DNA from: an uncultured Clostridium sp.
Lineage (GTDB): Bacteria > Bacillota > Clostridia > TANB77 > CAG-508
Direction of reading: 5' to 3'
DNA length: 43,998 nucleotides
NCBI GenBank assembly: GCA_900556135.1
Contig: USNR01000013.1
Span: 1-43,998 of the forward strand
In this document: positions 8,372-17,311 of the stretch, piece by piece
Position numbering within the stretch: the stretch's first letter is position 1
How the letters are laid out: each line of letters begins with the position of its first letter
Program-made: the position numbers and the translations under genes
The notes under the pieces: generated by a model
Database searches by the model: none
The model's input: the letters and a program-made list of their open reading frames with translations, nothing else
Told to the model about the DNA's origin: nothing

Positions 8372-9559
8372 TTATTCCTTTTTCCTTGCACCATGGTCTT
8401 TCAGAGCTTTCACAATCTCCTCACTGCCATATTTTTCAGCCAGGTAAATACACTGATCTCCCATCAAATCAGCATCATTGCCTTCGATAAAGATTTTATC
8501 GGCTCCATTTACCAATAAAAACATTACCATTTGCTTCGAACCATTGCGAATTGCATTTGTAAGAGGAATCCCCCTTCTTGCAATCACATCTGCACCATTT
8601 TCCAACAGTACTCTGGTCGTATCAAGAGCATCTGCTTTTGTTGCCACACAAATAGGCTGATTATGCCTTGCAGATACATCTGCACCATGTTCGCAGAGTA
8701 CCTTAACATTTTCAGCTCTTCCAGACGCCGCAGCTTCACAAATTGGCAAATCATCTTCAGCACTTATATTGGCACCACGCTCAATAAGAAGCTCAATATT
8801 AGTTGGACTTCCATAAGCTGCAGCACAACAAATCGCCTCATCATAGTTTGCATTTGCAACACCACCATTTTCCAAGAGGAGTCGCAAGCACTCTGGATTG
8901 TACTGTTTAGCAGCCAAACAAACAGCTGCACTTTTGTTTGCATTTGCTTTTACACCATGTTCCAACAATGTTTTTACATTTCTTGCACTTCCCACCCTTG
9001 CAGCCTCCATAAGTGGAGAATTGCATCTAGCCTGGGGATTTGCTCCATTTTTCAGAAGAAGTTCCAAGATTCTAGGTTCTCGCCAGTTTGCTGCTGCATT
9101 GCAGATAGGTTCATTATTCCTTGCTTTTAGGTTAGCACCATGTTTTAGCAGCAGCTCAACCATTTCCACAGTTCCTATTCTGCTAGCCTCGCAAATTGCT
9201 TCATTGCTATCAGCCGTGACATCTCCACCTGCATCAATAAGTATCTGCACAATTTCGATTTCTCCCTTGTGCACAGCCTCGATAATAGCTTTCCCCTTTG
9301 CTTTTTTACCTTCCTTCCAGTTATTCATTAACAACCGAATTACTTCTTCCTGTTTGAAAATAACAGCATTCTTAAGTATCTGGTTGTCATTAACACTGGG
9401 ATTAGCACCAAGCTGTAGGCAAAGCTCCATCAATTCCATACACTCTGTCGCCTCATATGTTGTGTAATTGTTATACGCAATCACCAACCACTTATCCAAT
9501 GCCTCCTGATAAGCTCTTGTCCGGGCTTCTTCTGTCTTGACTTCAAATTGAATAATCAC
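8372..9559 (-). CDS. Ankyrin-repeat protein with ~30-residue repeats
   Basis: A 395-aa protein made almost wholly of about ten ankyrin-type repeats (residues ~60-390), with no signal peptide or membrane segment and no enzymatic domain; ankyrins are protein-binding scaffolds. The repeats are unusual. The canonical TPLHxAA start is replaced by xPICxAA or xAICxAA (NEPICNAA, DLPICEAA, NQPICVAT) and the period is 30-31 rather than 33 residues because the turn before each helix pair is shorter. The start is a GTG with AGGAGG 7 nt upstream. Codons are clearly more GC-rich than in neighbouring core genes, and the gene sits beside a tRNA, so lateral acquisition is likely. The binding partner is unknown. 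Confidence 0.85.
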   Translation of the reverse strand: MIIQFEVKTEEARTRAYQEALDKWLVIAYNNYTTYEATECMELMELCLQLGANPSVNDNQILKNAVIFKQEEVIRLLMNNWKEGKKAKGKAIIEAVHKGEIEIVQILIDAGGDVTADSNEAICEASRIGTVEMVELLLKHGANLKARNNEPICNAAANWREPRILELLLKNGANPQARCNSPLMEAARVGSARNVKTLLEHGVKANANKSAAVCLAAKQYNPECLRLLLENGGVANANYDEAICCAAAYGSPTNIELLIERGANISAEDDLPICEAAASGRAENVKVLCEHGADVSARHNQPICVATKADALDTTRVLLENGADVIARRGIPLTNAIRNGSKQMVMFLLVNGADKIFIEGNDADLMGDQCIYLAEKYGSEEIVKALKDHGARKKE

Positions 9560-9739
9560 ATTTATTCCTCCTTAATATTTATTGCGGATTGTTTATATAA
9601 ACTTGCACTTGGCAAGATAACAAAAGTTATGTGAATATTATATCACCGTTCCAATTTTATGTCAATTGATGTTTTTAGCCTGGCCTTAACCAGTCTAAAC
9701 TTGGCACGTTCCTTTTCGAGTCCCACCTTTCTAATACTC

Positions 9740-9766
9740 AAAAAAAATGTAGCCTTGCTACATTTT
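9740..9766 (-). terminator. tRNA-Leu terminator
   Basis: A perfect 10-bp stem (AAAATGTAGC / GCTACATTTT) with a 3-base loop and a run of T on the minus strand lies four bases after the tRNA CCA end. Confidence 0.85.
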
Positions 9767-9770
9767 CCTC

Positions 9771-9853
9771 TGGTACCGATGGTGGGACTCGAACCCACAT
9801 GGTTTCCCGCTGGATTTTGAATCCAGTGCGTCTGCCAATTCCGCCACATCGGC
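9771..9853 (-). tRNA. tRNA-Leu (anticodon CAA)
   Basis: The minus strand gives a complete leucine tRNA. Its acceptor stem is GCCGATG / CATCGGT (first pair G-U), the anticodon stem CTGGA / TCCAG encloses TTCAAAA with anticodon CAA, the T arm is TGGGTTCGAGTCCCA, and CCA is encoded. It reads UUG codons. The anticodon and T arms were checked by eye; the variable arm is short for a class II tRNA. A terminator follows directly. Confidence 0.96.
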
Positions 9854-9932
9854 TTTATTAAATACTTATATATATTATCACACTTTTCTTTGCTTGTCTA
9901 TCTTTTTTTGCTATTTTTCAAACTATTTTTAA

Positions 9933-9961
9933 TTGACATAATCTTTGTTTCATTGTATAAT
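9933..9961 (+). promoter_or_regulatory. Consensus sigma-A promoter for the orphan gene
   Basis: TTGACA (9933-9938), a 17-base spacer and TATAAT (9956-9961) match the consensus exactly. The leader then contains a small hairpin (TACC 9971-9974 / GGTA 9980-9983, with flanking ATAT pairing) followed by six T. This could act as a weak attenuator before AGGAGG at 10012-10017. Confidence 0.85.
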
Positions 9962-10099
9962 ATATTTTGCTACCCTTGTGGTAATATTTTTTATCCTTGC
10001 AAATAATTTTTAGGAGGATTACAAATGAAGTAAATTACAAATGCTACAAGCAACACATCGGCAACTTTCGCTCCAACCACAAATCCGACTTCTCGGACT

Positions 10100-10612
10100 A
10101 TGGTTATCGGCGGAGTTCAGGATATGCCTGTTCAAGACAACGTTTCTAAAAGCTCCCCTGAACCTGATGTAGGAAGAAACTACCGTAAAAGAAATGCCTT
10201 TTTTTCTCCTTTTTCCAATAGTTTAGATCTGGCAAAACATTTACGAGGTCGCAATATTCTTGCATCCAAAGATTGGGCGATACGTAACTTTGACGTATCT
10301 TTATCTACTAAAGGTAACTCTATTCTTTCTCCTCATGTGATAGACCAGATTATCAGAATGGCTAACTTTTGGAAGCCTTATATTTCGGACAAATCTTATG
10401 AGAAACTGGTTTTGTACATCGTCGAAACTTTCACCACTATTCATACTTGTGCAATAGGCAGTTACCCGGCTCTGGAGAATTCCTATATTTTAAATATTGA
10501 TAATATAGTGAATATCAAACCTCTTCCTCGGGATGTTATGACTTTTATCAAACTCGATGGCAAAACCTACATCTCCGAAGGGAAAAGTGCTCCGCTTATC
10601 GCACTTAGGTAG
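10100..10612 (+). CDS. Orphan protein of unknown function, interrupted at codon 3
   Basis: I do not recognise this protein. Translation from ATG 10100 gives 170 aa without signal peptide, membrane segment or known motif. ATG 10100 has no ribosome site. A strong AGGAGG lies instead before ATG 10025, in the same frame, but that frame reads ATG AAG TAA and then continues open through a Thr/Ser/Asn-rich stretch (ITNATSNTSATFAPTTNPTS) into the 10100 ORF. Either a nonsense change at codon 3 has damaged a 195-aa gene, or the two-codon mini-ORF regulates it. Codons are more GC-rich than in neighbours. A consensus promoter precedes it and a strong terminator follows. Confidence 0.55.
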   Translation: MVIGGVQDMPVQDNVSKSSPEPDVGRNYRKRNAFFSPFSNSLDLAKHLRGRNILASKDWAIRNFDVSLSTKGNSILSPHVIDQIIRMANFWKPYISDKSYEKLVLYIVETFTTIHTCAIGSYPALENSYILNIDNIVNIKPLPRDVMTFIKLDGKTYISEGKSAPLIALR

Positions 10613-10654
10613 TTTGCTCTGCTAATTACTAGCTTTTTGCTATACTTAGCACAA

Positions 10655-10680
10655 GATTTATAAAAGTAGCTTTATAAATC
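10655..10680 (+). repeat. Inverted repeat before the orphan-gene terminator
   Basis: GATTTATAAA / TTTATAAATC is a 10-bp perfect stem with a 6-base loop, seven bases before the terminator stem. Two consecutive hairpins would follow the stop codon of the orphan gene. Confidence 0.55.
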
Positions 10681-10686
10681 ACTAAC

Positions 10687-10725
10687 CCCGGCTAATACTT
10701 TTCAGATTAGCCGGGATTTTCTTTA
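10687..10725 (+). terminator. Terminator of the orphan gene
   Basis: CCCGGCTAAT / ATTAGCCGGG is a perfect 10-bp stem (10687-10696 and 10706-10715) with a 9-base loop and a T-rich tail. It abuts the 3' end of the convergent methyltransferase gene. Confidence 0.85.
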
Positions 10726-11628
10726 TTTTATCTTTTTTAATTTTGCCACAAAAAATCCTTCATATAGGGCATTTGGCATTATACACATTGTTCCATTAAT
10801 TTTCGTTGGTAACATTGGTATATCTGCATACTTTTCTAGATTAATTGGAACTATTTCTACTCTTCCATTTTTTAATACTTTATTAATTATTTCCTCATTT
10901 TCTTCTTGTAATATAGAACATGTTGAATATACCATTTCATGTCCTACCTTCAAAATCTCTACCGCTTTGCTTAACAAATCTAATTGAGATTTTTTGCATT
11001 TTTCTATAAGTTTTATTGAAAAATGTGATATTGAATCGTTCTGTAAGCTCAATGTTCCACTTCCACTACACGGTGCATCTAATAAAATACTATCAAATGA
11101 AAAGAACGAATCCATTTTCCTGCTATCAGTAACCAAAGTATATACACTCGTTGCCCCTTGTTTTTCTATATTATATTTCAGTCTTTCTGCACGTATTGCA
11201 TTCATTTCACATGCCGTTATATGTGAATTATTTCTAGTTAAAGCTGCAATTTGTGTAGTTTTTCCGCCTGGTGCCGCTGCCATATCTAATATATCTGTAT
11301 TTTCTTTTGGTTCTAATATTAATGGTGGTATCATTGATGATAAGCTTTGCATATATATTTTTCCATCTTCATAAAAAGCTAAGTTTTCTATATCTCTTTC
11401 TGATATTCCTTCCAATATATAAGCATCATCACTCCAAGTTATTTTTTTATACTGTATATTATTCTGAGCTAATTCTTCTTCCACCTCTTTTTCAGTAGCT
11501 TTTAGTGTATTTACTCTAATAGTCACTTGTCTTTTTTTAGTATATCCAGCTATTATTTTTGCTTTCAACTCTACTCCATATTGTAATTCCAATTTTTGTT
11601 CTAAAAATTCTGGTATTTTATTTTCCAC
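10723..11628 (-). CDS. RsmB/NOP2/Sun-family RNA m5C methyltransferase
   Basis: A SAM-dependent methyltransferase that forms 5-methylcytosine in rRNA or tRNA. The SAM site is DMAAAPGGKTTQ (~115-126). The two family cysteines are in DAPCSGSGT (C187, release) and YSTCSILQEEN (C237, covalent attack). At 301 aa it lacks the N-terminal NusB-like domain of RsmB and the C-terminal RNA-binding part of RsmF, so the precise target is open; an N-terminal partial PUA-like or ferredoxin-like region (1-~95) may position RNA. It starts two bases from the stop of the upstream membrane-protein gene, so the two are probably co-translated. Confidence 0.9.
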   Translation of the reverse strand: MENKIPEFLEQKLELQYGVELKAKIIAGYTKKRQVTIRVNTLKATEKEVEEELAQNNIQYKKITWSDDAYILEGISERDIENLAFYEDGKIYMQSLSSMIPPLILEPKENTDILDMAAAPGGKTTQIAALTRNNSHITACEMNAIRAERLKYNIEKQGATSVYTLVTDSRKMDSFFSFDSILLDAPCSGSGTLSLQNDSISHFSIKLIEKCKKSQLDLLSKAVEILKVGHEMVYSTCSILQEENEEIINKVLKNGRVEIVPINLEKYADIPMLPTKINGTMCIMPNALYEGFFVAKLKKIK

Positions 11629-11630
11629 TT

Positions 11631-12428
11631 TTAATTACTTCCTTGTAATGTATATTCACTTATATCTGGCTCTACGAATACAGAATCTGACACATTATTA
11701 AATTCTGTTACTCTTACTACTTTTTCATTATCATTTTCACTTCCTGCTAACAATCCAGTATCTTTATATACATATATTGTTTCATCTTCTGATGCTATTG
11801 TAAGTGAAGATATAACTCCCTTTATTGCATAGCAATCTTTTCCATTATATTCTACTGATCTTATTCTTGAACCAATACAAGTAGCTAGTGTTTCCATTGC
11901 ATTTGCTGTTTCTAATCTATTGCTAATTTCTACTGATATCATTCCTCCACCCAATTTAGCTGTTTTAGAATCTCCTACTTCATAGAAATTATCAACTCTT
12001 TTTCCATTATCATACATTGACATCTTTACAGTTTTATCATTTCCTTCTCTATCTATAAATACTGCTTGTTTTTCACCTTTTTTGTAATAATTCATTGTAA
12101 CTTTTGTTCCATCATTCCAGTTGCTTACATTTGTAAAATGGAAATTCGTGCTATCTTTATACTCTAAAATTTTATTTTGCATACTTAAAATTATATAATA
12201 ATTTCTAAATGTATGAACTATTAATAATACAACTAATACTGCAATGATTATTAATATCACTCTGCCAATGCCAACTTTCTTTTTTGTATCACCTTTAGGC
12301 TCTTTTGTTTTACTGCTTTTTACACTTTGTTTTACTCCTGAATCTGCAACCTTTTTTTCAGTTTTTGCAACTACTTTCTTTACTTCCTTTCCTTCGTTTT
12401 TCTCTGTCTTTTCAACTTTTTTCTCCAT
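11631..12428 (-). CDS. Membrane-anchored protein of unknown function
   Basis: The 265-aa product has a ~50-residue cytoplasmic start extremely rich in Lys and Glu (EKKVEKTEKNEGKEVKKVV), one transmembrane helix (~54-72, ILIIIAVLVVLLIVH) and an extracytoplasmic domain (~75-265). That domain has alternating beta-type segments resembling outer-surface LolA-like or sporulation lipoprotein folds, for example VTMNYYKKGEKQAVFIDREG and DCYAIKGVI. No catalytic motif is seen. Position just upstream of the methyltransferase suggests a shared transcript only; function is unknown. Confidence 0.7.
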   Translation of the reverse strand: MEKKVEKTEKNEGKEVKKVVAKTEKKVADSGVKQSVKSSKTKEPKGDTKKKVGIGRVILIIIAVLVVLLIVHTFRNYYIILSMQNKILEYKDSTNFHFTNVSNWNDGTKVTMNYYKKGEKQAVFIDREGNDKTVKMSMYDNGKRVDNFYEVGDSKTAKLGGGMISVEISNRLETANAMETLATCIGSRIRSVEYNGKDCYAIKGVISSLTIASEDETIYVYKDTGLLAGSENDNEKVVRVTEFNNVSDSVFVEPDISEYTLQGSN

Positions 12429-12501
12429 GTTTCTTCATTCCTTTCCCCTTATTCTAAGAAATTTCCTTAGATTTATATTTTATAATTTATTTATAACATA
12501 A

Positions 12502-12528
12502 AAGCAAGTAACTTTCAATTACTTGCTT
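12502..12528 (-). terminator. Terminator of the ABC exporter operon
   Basis: AAGCAAGTAA / TTACTTGCTT is a perfect 10-bp stem with a 7-base loop, followed on the minus strand by TTTTAT. It lies 15 bases past the stop of the last ABC gene. The T run is modest. Confidence 0.7.
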
Positions 12529-12543
12529 AAAAATTTTTTAATA

Positions 12544-14406
12544 TTATTCTTCAACTTCTTCAAATTGACTATTATACAAGTTTGCATAGAATCCATCTTT
12601 TGCAAGTAGCTCTTCATGATTTCCTTGTTCAACAATATCACCATGATTCATTACTAAAATTAAATCTGCATTCTTTATTGTAGATAATCTATGTGCAATT
12701 ATAAAACTTGTTCTTCCCTTCATTAACTCATCCATTGCTTTTTGTATTTCTATCTCTGTTCTTGTATCTATTGAACTTGTTGCCTCATCCAATATTAAAA
12801 CCTTCGGATCAGCTAATATTACTCTTGCAATTGTTAATAACTGCTTTTGGCCTTGTGACACATTACTAGATTCCTCATTTAGAACCATATCATATCCATG
12901 TGGAAGAGTTTCTATAAAATGATGTACCCTTGCTGCTTTTGCTGCTGCAACAACTTCTTCATCTGTTGCATCTAATCTTCCATATCTTATATTATCTTTT
13001 ATTGTTCCCTCGAATAGCCATGTATCTTGAAGAACCATTCCAAATTCTTGTCTTAGTTCGCCTCTATCGAACTCTTTTATATTGTTGCCATCCAACATTA
13101 TCGCTCCAGAATTCACATCATAAAATCTCATTAAAAGTTTTACCATTGTAGTTTTTCCTGCTCCAGTCGGGCCAACAATCGCAATTTTTTGTCCCTCTTT
13201 TACTTTCGCACTAAAATCGTTTATTATAGTTCTGTCTGCATCATATCCAAAGTTTACATGATCAAACTCTACATTACCTTTCAATCCTGCAATATGTTTA
13301 GGATTTTCTATTGTAGGCGATTCCTCTTCTTCCTCTAGGAACTCAAAAACTCTTTCTGCTGCTGCAACCATAGATTGTAAGGTTCCAGAAATCTGTGCTA
13401 TTTGTGCAATTGGTTGTGTAAATTGTTTATTATATGTTATAAAAGATTGAATATCTCCTACTGTTATTTTACCTTTAACAGCAAAATATCCACCAACTAT
13501 TGCAACCGCAACATACCCAATATTAGATATGAAATTCATTAGCGGATGCATTAGTCCAGATAAGAATTGAGATCTCCAACCAGCTTTATACAACTCTTCA
13601 TTTGCTTTTTTGAATTGCTCTATTGATTTTTCTTCGCCATTAAAAGCCTTTACTATAATATGTCCGCCATATACCTCTTCAACTTGACCATTTACATGTC
13701 CCAAATAGTCCTGTTGCTTCTTGAAGTATTTTTGTGATTTTCCAACTACAATTTTTACTACAAATGCAGCTACTGGTAGAATAATAAGTGAAATCATTGT
13801 TATTGTTACATTAATAGACAACATCATTACTAAAATTCCTATTAATGTACATACAGCCCTTATTATCTCTGTAATACTTTGATTCATGTTTTGTGACATT
13901 GTATCAACATCGTTTGTTATTATTGATAAAACCTCTCCATTCGTTTTTTTATCAAAATACTTCATTGGTAATTTGTTGATTTTATGAGCAATATCATTAC
14001 GTAATTTATATGTTATTTTTTGTGCAACATTTGTCATTAAAAAACCTTGTACAATCGAACATATCATACTTATTGTGTATAGAGTTAATAATGTAATTAA
14101 AATTTTTCCTATCTTTCCAAAATCAATTCCTGAACCACCATTTATCTTACTTACAAGTCCTGTATATATTTCTGTTGTGGCATTTCCTAATATTTTAGGT
14201 CCTACAATTGTAAATATAGTACTAGCAATAGCAAATACAAATACTATTATAATTTGCCACTTATATTTAGCAAAGTAATTTCGTACAAGTTTTTTAGTTG
14301 TACCTTTTAAATCCTTTGGTTTTTCAACAGCCCTAGGACCACCTCCTGGTCCTCCCATTGGTCCACGTTTCATTGGAGTTCTTTTTACATTTTCATTATT
14401 CGCCAT
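12544..14406 (-). CDS. ABC exporter half-transporter with canonical ATPase site
   Basis: A 620-aa fused permease-ATPase of the multidrug/lipid exporter (ABCB-like) type. A Gly/Pro/Lys-rich cytoplasmic tail (1-~40) precedes about six transmembrane helices (~55-330). The ATPase domain has Walker A GPTGAGKTTMVKL, signature VSQGQKQLL, Walker B VLILDEATSSID with the catalytic Glu, and switch histidine in IIAHRLSTI. It overlaps the stop of its partner by one base (TAATG) and has its own AGGAGG. The partner has a degenerate site, so the two should form an asymmetric heterodimer. The substrate is unknown; TetR-family control points to a drug-like or membrane-active compound. Confidence 0.93.
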   Translation of the reverse strand: MANNENVKRTPMKRGPMGGPGGGPRAVEKPKDLKGTTKKLVRNYFAKYKWQIIIVFVFAIASTIFTIVGPKILGNATTEIYTGLVSKINGGSGIDFGKIGKILITLLTLYTISMICSIVQGFLMTNVAQKITYKLRNDIAHKINKLPMKYFDKKTNGEVLSIITNDVDTMSQNMNQSITEIIRAVCTLIGILVMMLSINVTITMISLIILPVAAFVVKIVVGKSQKYFKKQQDYLGHVNGQVEEVYGGHIIVKAFNGEEKSIEQFKKANEELYKAGWRSQFLSGLMHPLMNFISNIGYVAVAIVGGYFAVKGKITVGDIQSFITYNKQFTQPIAQIAQISGTLQSMVAAAERVFEFLEEEEESPTIENPKHIAGLKGNVEFDHVNFGYDADRTIINDFSAKVKEGQKIAIVGPTGAGKTTMVKLLMRFYDVNSGAIMLDGNNIKEFDRGELRQEFGMVLQDTWLFEGTIKDNIRYGRLDATDEEVVAAAKAARVHHFIETLPHGYDMVLNEESSNVSQGQKQLLTIARVILADPKVLILDEATSSIDTRTEIEIQKAMDELMKGRTSFIIAHRLSTIKNADLILVMNHGDIVEQGNHEELLAKDGFYANLYNSQFEEVEE

Positions 14407-16676
14407 TATTCCAACTCCTCCTTTGATAACTGAGATAAAGCAATTTGTTGATATATTTCATTGTTCTTCATTAATTCTTTATGTGTTCCTTTACCAACAA
14501 TTTTTCCTTCATCTAAAACTATTATTTGGTCAGCATCCAATATTGTGCTAATTCTTTGTGCTATTATTATTACTGTTTTTCCTTCTGTTTTTTCCTTTAA
14601 AGCTGCCCTTAATTTACTATCTGTTTTAAAGTCTAATGCTGAAAAACTATCATCAAAAACAAATATCTCTGGGTCTTTTGCAATTGCTCTTGCTATAGAT
14701 AAACGTTGTTTTTGTCCTCCTGAAACATTATTTCCACCTTGAGCAATTTCAGATTCATATTGGTTATCTTTGCTCTCTATAAATTCTGTCGCTTGTGCAA
14801 TTTCAGCTGCATTTTTCATTTGCTCATCTGTCATATTTTCATCTGAATATTTGATATTAGATTCTATAGTTCCAGAGAACAATACACCTTTTTGAGGTAC
14901 AAATCCTATTATAGCTCTTAAATCCTTTTGAGTTACATCTTTTACATTAACACCATCTATTAATAATTCACCTTTTGTTACATCATAAAATCTTGGTATT
15001 AAGTTTACTACTGTAGATTTTCCTGAACCCGTACTTCCTATTATTGCAGTTGTTTTTCCAGGTTCAGCTGTAAAGTCTATATCTTCTAGTATTTCTTCTT
15101 CTGCATCAGGATATTTAAATGAAACATTTTTAAATTCTACTAATCCTTTTTTGCTAGAATCTAACTTTTTAGGATTTTCAGGATCTTTTATACTGTCTTC
15201 TTTTTCTAATACTTCATTTATACGGTTAGCAGATACAGATGCTCTTGGTAGCATTATAGATATCATAGATATCATCAAAAAACTCATTACAATTTGCATT
15301 GTGTATTGGATGAAAGCCATCATATCACCAACTTGCATAACACCTGAATCCACATTGTGTCCACCAACCCAGATTATTAATAATGAAATTCCATTCATTA
15401 TTAATGTTAATGCAGGCATCATTATACTCATTGCTTTGTTTACAAATAAGTTAGCCTTCATCAGTCGCTTATTCTCTTCTTCAAATCTGTCTTCTTCATG
15501 CTTTTCTCTACTAAATGCTCTAATTACTGGAATACCTGTTAAAATTTCTCTTGATACTCCGTTTACTTTATCTATTAAAGATTGTAATTTTTTGAATTTT
15601 GGCATTGCAACTATAAATAACACTATAACAATTCCTAGTATTATCATAACTGCAAATCCTATAATCCATGCCATTGATGTATTGCTATTATGGATAACTC
15701 TTAGTAATCCACCTATACCTATTATTGGTGCATACACTACAACCCTGAATAACATTGCCAATAACTGTTGAATCTGTTGAATGTCATTCGTGCTACGAGT
15801 TATTAATGATGCTGTAGAAATTTCTCTAAATTCTTTACTAGAGAAACTTAATACTTTTTCAAATACCTTTTCTCTTAAAGTTTTTCCTAATCTTGCAGCA
15901 ACTCTTGAAGATAAAAACATTATTCCTACTGCAGATATCATACTTATAAAAGCAACTCCCAACATTTGAAGTCCAACTTTTATTAAGTATTTATTTTGAT
16001 ATGATGTCATGTCAACACCAATTGCTTCATATTCTTTTTTTACACATGAAATTGCTGCTTGGTCCATAATTGTTCCAGATAATGAACTTAGCTTTTCATC
16101 AATTGATTCTAACATTTGGTTCAATTGCTCTTCGTTCATTCCTTTTACAATATCCATCATAGACATTTGTGCCATTATTTCTTTTTGTTGTTTTGGTACA
16201 TTTGCTAACATTTGCTCTTTCATTGCATCAGCATATGTATCTCCTGTTAGCACTTGATATACCATTATAGGTCGAGCCATCAATTCATTTAGTTTATCTT
16301 GTTGTTCAGGATTTAATTTATTTTGAACATATAAGTCTTCATTTTTTAATGCCTCATATTTTTCTAAATATTTATCATAATCCTTTTGGCTTATTTTGCC
16401 TTCTTCAATATCTTTACTGCTATCAGTTTTTAAAAGTGTATAGTCATTTAAAATTTCCTCATCATCAGAAGTAAAATATAAAATATTATCCATTTCCGAC
16501 TTTCTAATAACTTCTGGTGCAGTATTTTCCACTCCAGATTGCTGAATACCAACATTAACTATTTTTGATGTATAATCTGGAAGTGCTAAATCGGCATTTG
16601 CTTGCACTATAAGTAATAATACAATTGCAATTACTCCTAATGCCGACTCTTTTAAGTTCTTTAAAATCTTTAACAT
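14406..16676 (-). CDS. ABC exporter half-transporter with degenerate ATPase site and large extracellular insert
   Basis: The 756-aa partner of the next gene. After the first transmembrane helix (~15-35) comes a ~190-residue hydrophilic insert rich in Glu, Lys and Gln (~40-225) before the second helix, placing a sizeable domain outside the cell. The ATPase has Walker A GSTGSGKSTVVNL and signature NVSGGQKQRL, but Walker B ends in Asp (FVFDDSFSALD) and the switch His is Gln (IIAQRISTI). This is the degenerate pattern known from heterodimers such as TM287/288, where one site binds ATP but hydrolyses poorly. Its start overlaps the tetR stop by seven bases, so the three genes form one operon. Confidence 0.93.
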   Translation of the reverse strand: MLKILKNLKESALGVIAIVLLLIVQANADLALPDYTSKIVNVGIQQSGVENTAPEVIRKSEMDNILYFTSDDEEILNDYTLLKTDSSKDIEEGKISQKDYDKYLEKYEALKNEDLYVQNKLNPEQQDKLNELMARPIMVYQVLTGDTYADAMKEQMLANVPKQQKEIMAQMSMMDIVKGMNEEQLNQMLESIDEKLSSLSGTIMDQAAISCVKKEYEAIGVDMTSYQNKYLIKVGLQMLGVAFISMISAVGIMFLSSRVAARLGKTLREKVFEKVLSFSSKEFREISTASLITRSTNDIQQIQQLLAMLFRVVVYAPIIGIGGLLRVIHNSNTSMAWIIGFAVMIILGIVIVLFIVAMPKFKKLQSLIDKVNGVSREILTGIPVIRAFSREKHEEDRFEEENKRLMKANLFVNKAMSIMMPALTLIMNGISLLIIWVGGHNVDSGVMQVGDMMAFIQYTMQIVMSFLMISMISIMLPRASVSANRINEVLEKEDSIKDPENPKKLDSSKKGLVEFKNVSFKYPDAEEEILEDIDFTAEPGKTTAIIGSTGSGKSTVVNLIPRFYDVTKGELLIDGVNVKDVTQKDLRAIIGFVPQKGVLFSGTIESNIKYSDENMTDEQMKNAAEIAQATEFIESKDNQYESEIAQGGNNVSGGQKQRLSIARAIAKDPEIFVFDDSFSALDFKTDSKLRAALKEKTEGKTVIIIAQRISTILDADQIIVLDEGKIVGKGTHKELMKNNEIYQQIALSQLSKEELE

Positions 16677-17278
16677 CTCTTTTCAATTCCTTTCTTTACT
16701 AATTCAATCTTTTTTAAAAATTCTTCTCTAGCTTTTTCTTGTGACTCATATTTTATGCTTCTTACTACTGAAGACATTGTAACAGCATTTAAAATTTGAA
16801 TAATCAGATTATAGTCTAAATCATTTTCTATCTTTAATTTACTAGTATTAATCATAGATTTAAACTTTTTAAAATCCTGCTCCTTTTTCTGTTCCATTCC
16901 TTCATAAATTGATTCATCATTTGTCTTAATGTTTTCAAATATTTTTCTGTATATTTCTTGATTCATATTATTAAAACATTTTGCTGTCATATCATCATAC
17001 AGAGAAATATATATTGAAAAAATGTCTCCATCAGACTCTGTTACTATTTTATTTAACTTCTTCTCCATTGTTTCTCTATTTTCTTCTAAAATAAAATGTA
17101 ACAAATCTTTTTTACTTTCAAAATACTGATAAAAACTTCCTCTGGCAATTCCTGCTTTTTCCGCAATATTTTTTATTGAAGCATTATCAATGTTCACATT
17201 AGAAAATTCTTCTTTTCCTGCTTCTATAATTTTATTTCTTTTTTCTTCAGAAAGTTTAAAGAATGTATCTGTAGGCAT
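16670..17278 (-). CDS. TetR-family transcriptional regulator of the ABC exporter
   Basis: A 202-aa ligand-responsive repressor. The N-terminal helix-turn-helix (~12-55) includes IKNIAEKAGIARGSFYQYFE and SKKDLLHFIL, the TetR signature; the helical remainder is the ligand and dimer domain with no recognisable specificity. It is the first gene of the tetR-ABC-ABC operon and overlaps the next gene. Two palindromes and a good promoter directly upstream imply autoregulation, with the exporter induced when ligand releases the repressor. Confidence 0.92.
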   Translation of the reverse strand: MPTDTFFKLSEEKRNKIIEAGKEEFSNVNIDNASIKNIAEKAGIARGSFYQYFESKKDLLHFILEENRETMEKKLNKIVTESDGDIFSIYISLYDDMTAKCFNNMNQEIYRKIFENIKTNDESIYEGMEQKKEQDFKKFKSMINTSKLKIENDLDYNLIIQILNAVTMSSVVRSIKYESQEKAREEFLKKIELVKKGIEKRC

Positions 17279-17311
17279 TGTTTCCCTCCTTTACTTTCTT
17301 TTTTTGCATCT

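Noticed and set aside
9643..9849. 68-aa minus-strand ORF (MWRNWQTHWIQNPAGNHVGS)
   Set aside because: It is the tRNA-Leu read as protein, a well-known annotation artefact.
15151..15771. 206-aa plus-strand ORF opposite the ABC exporter
   Set aside because: Hydrophobic only because it mirrors the transmembrane coding region.
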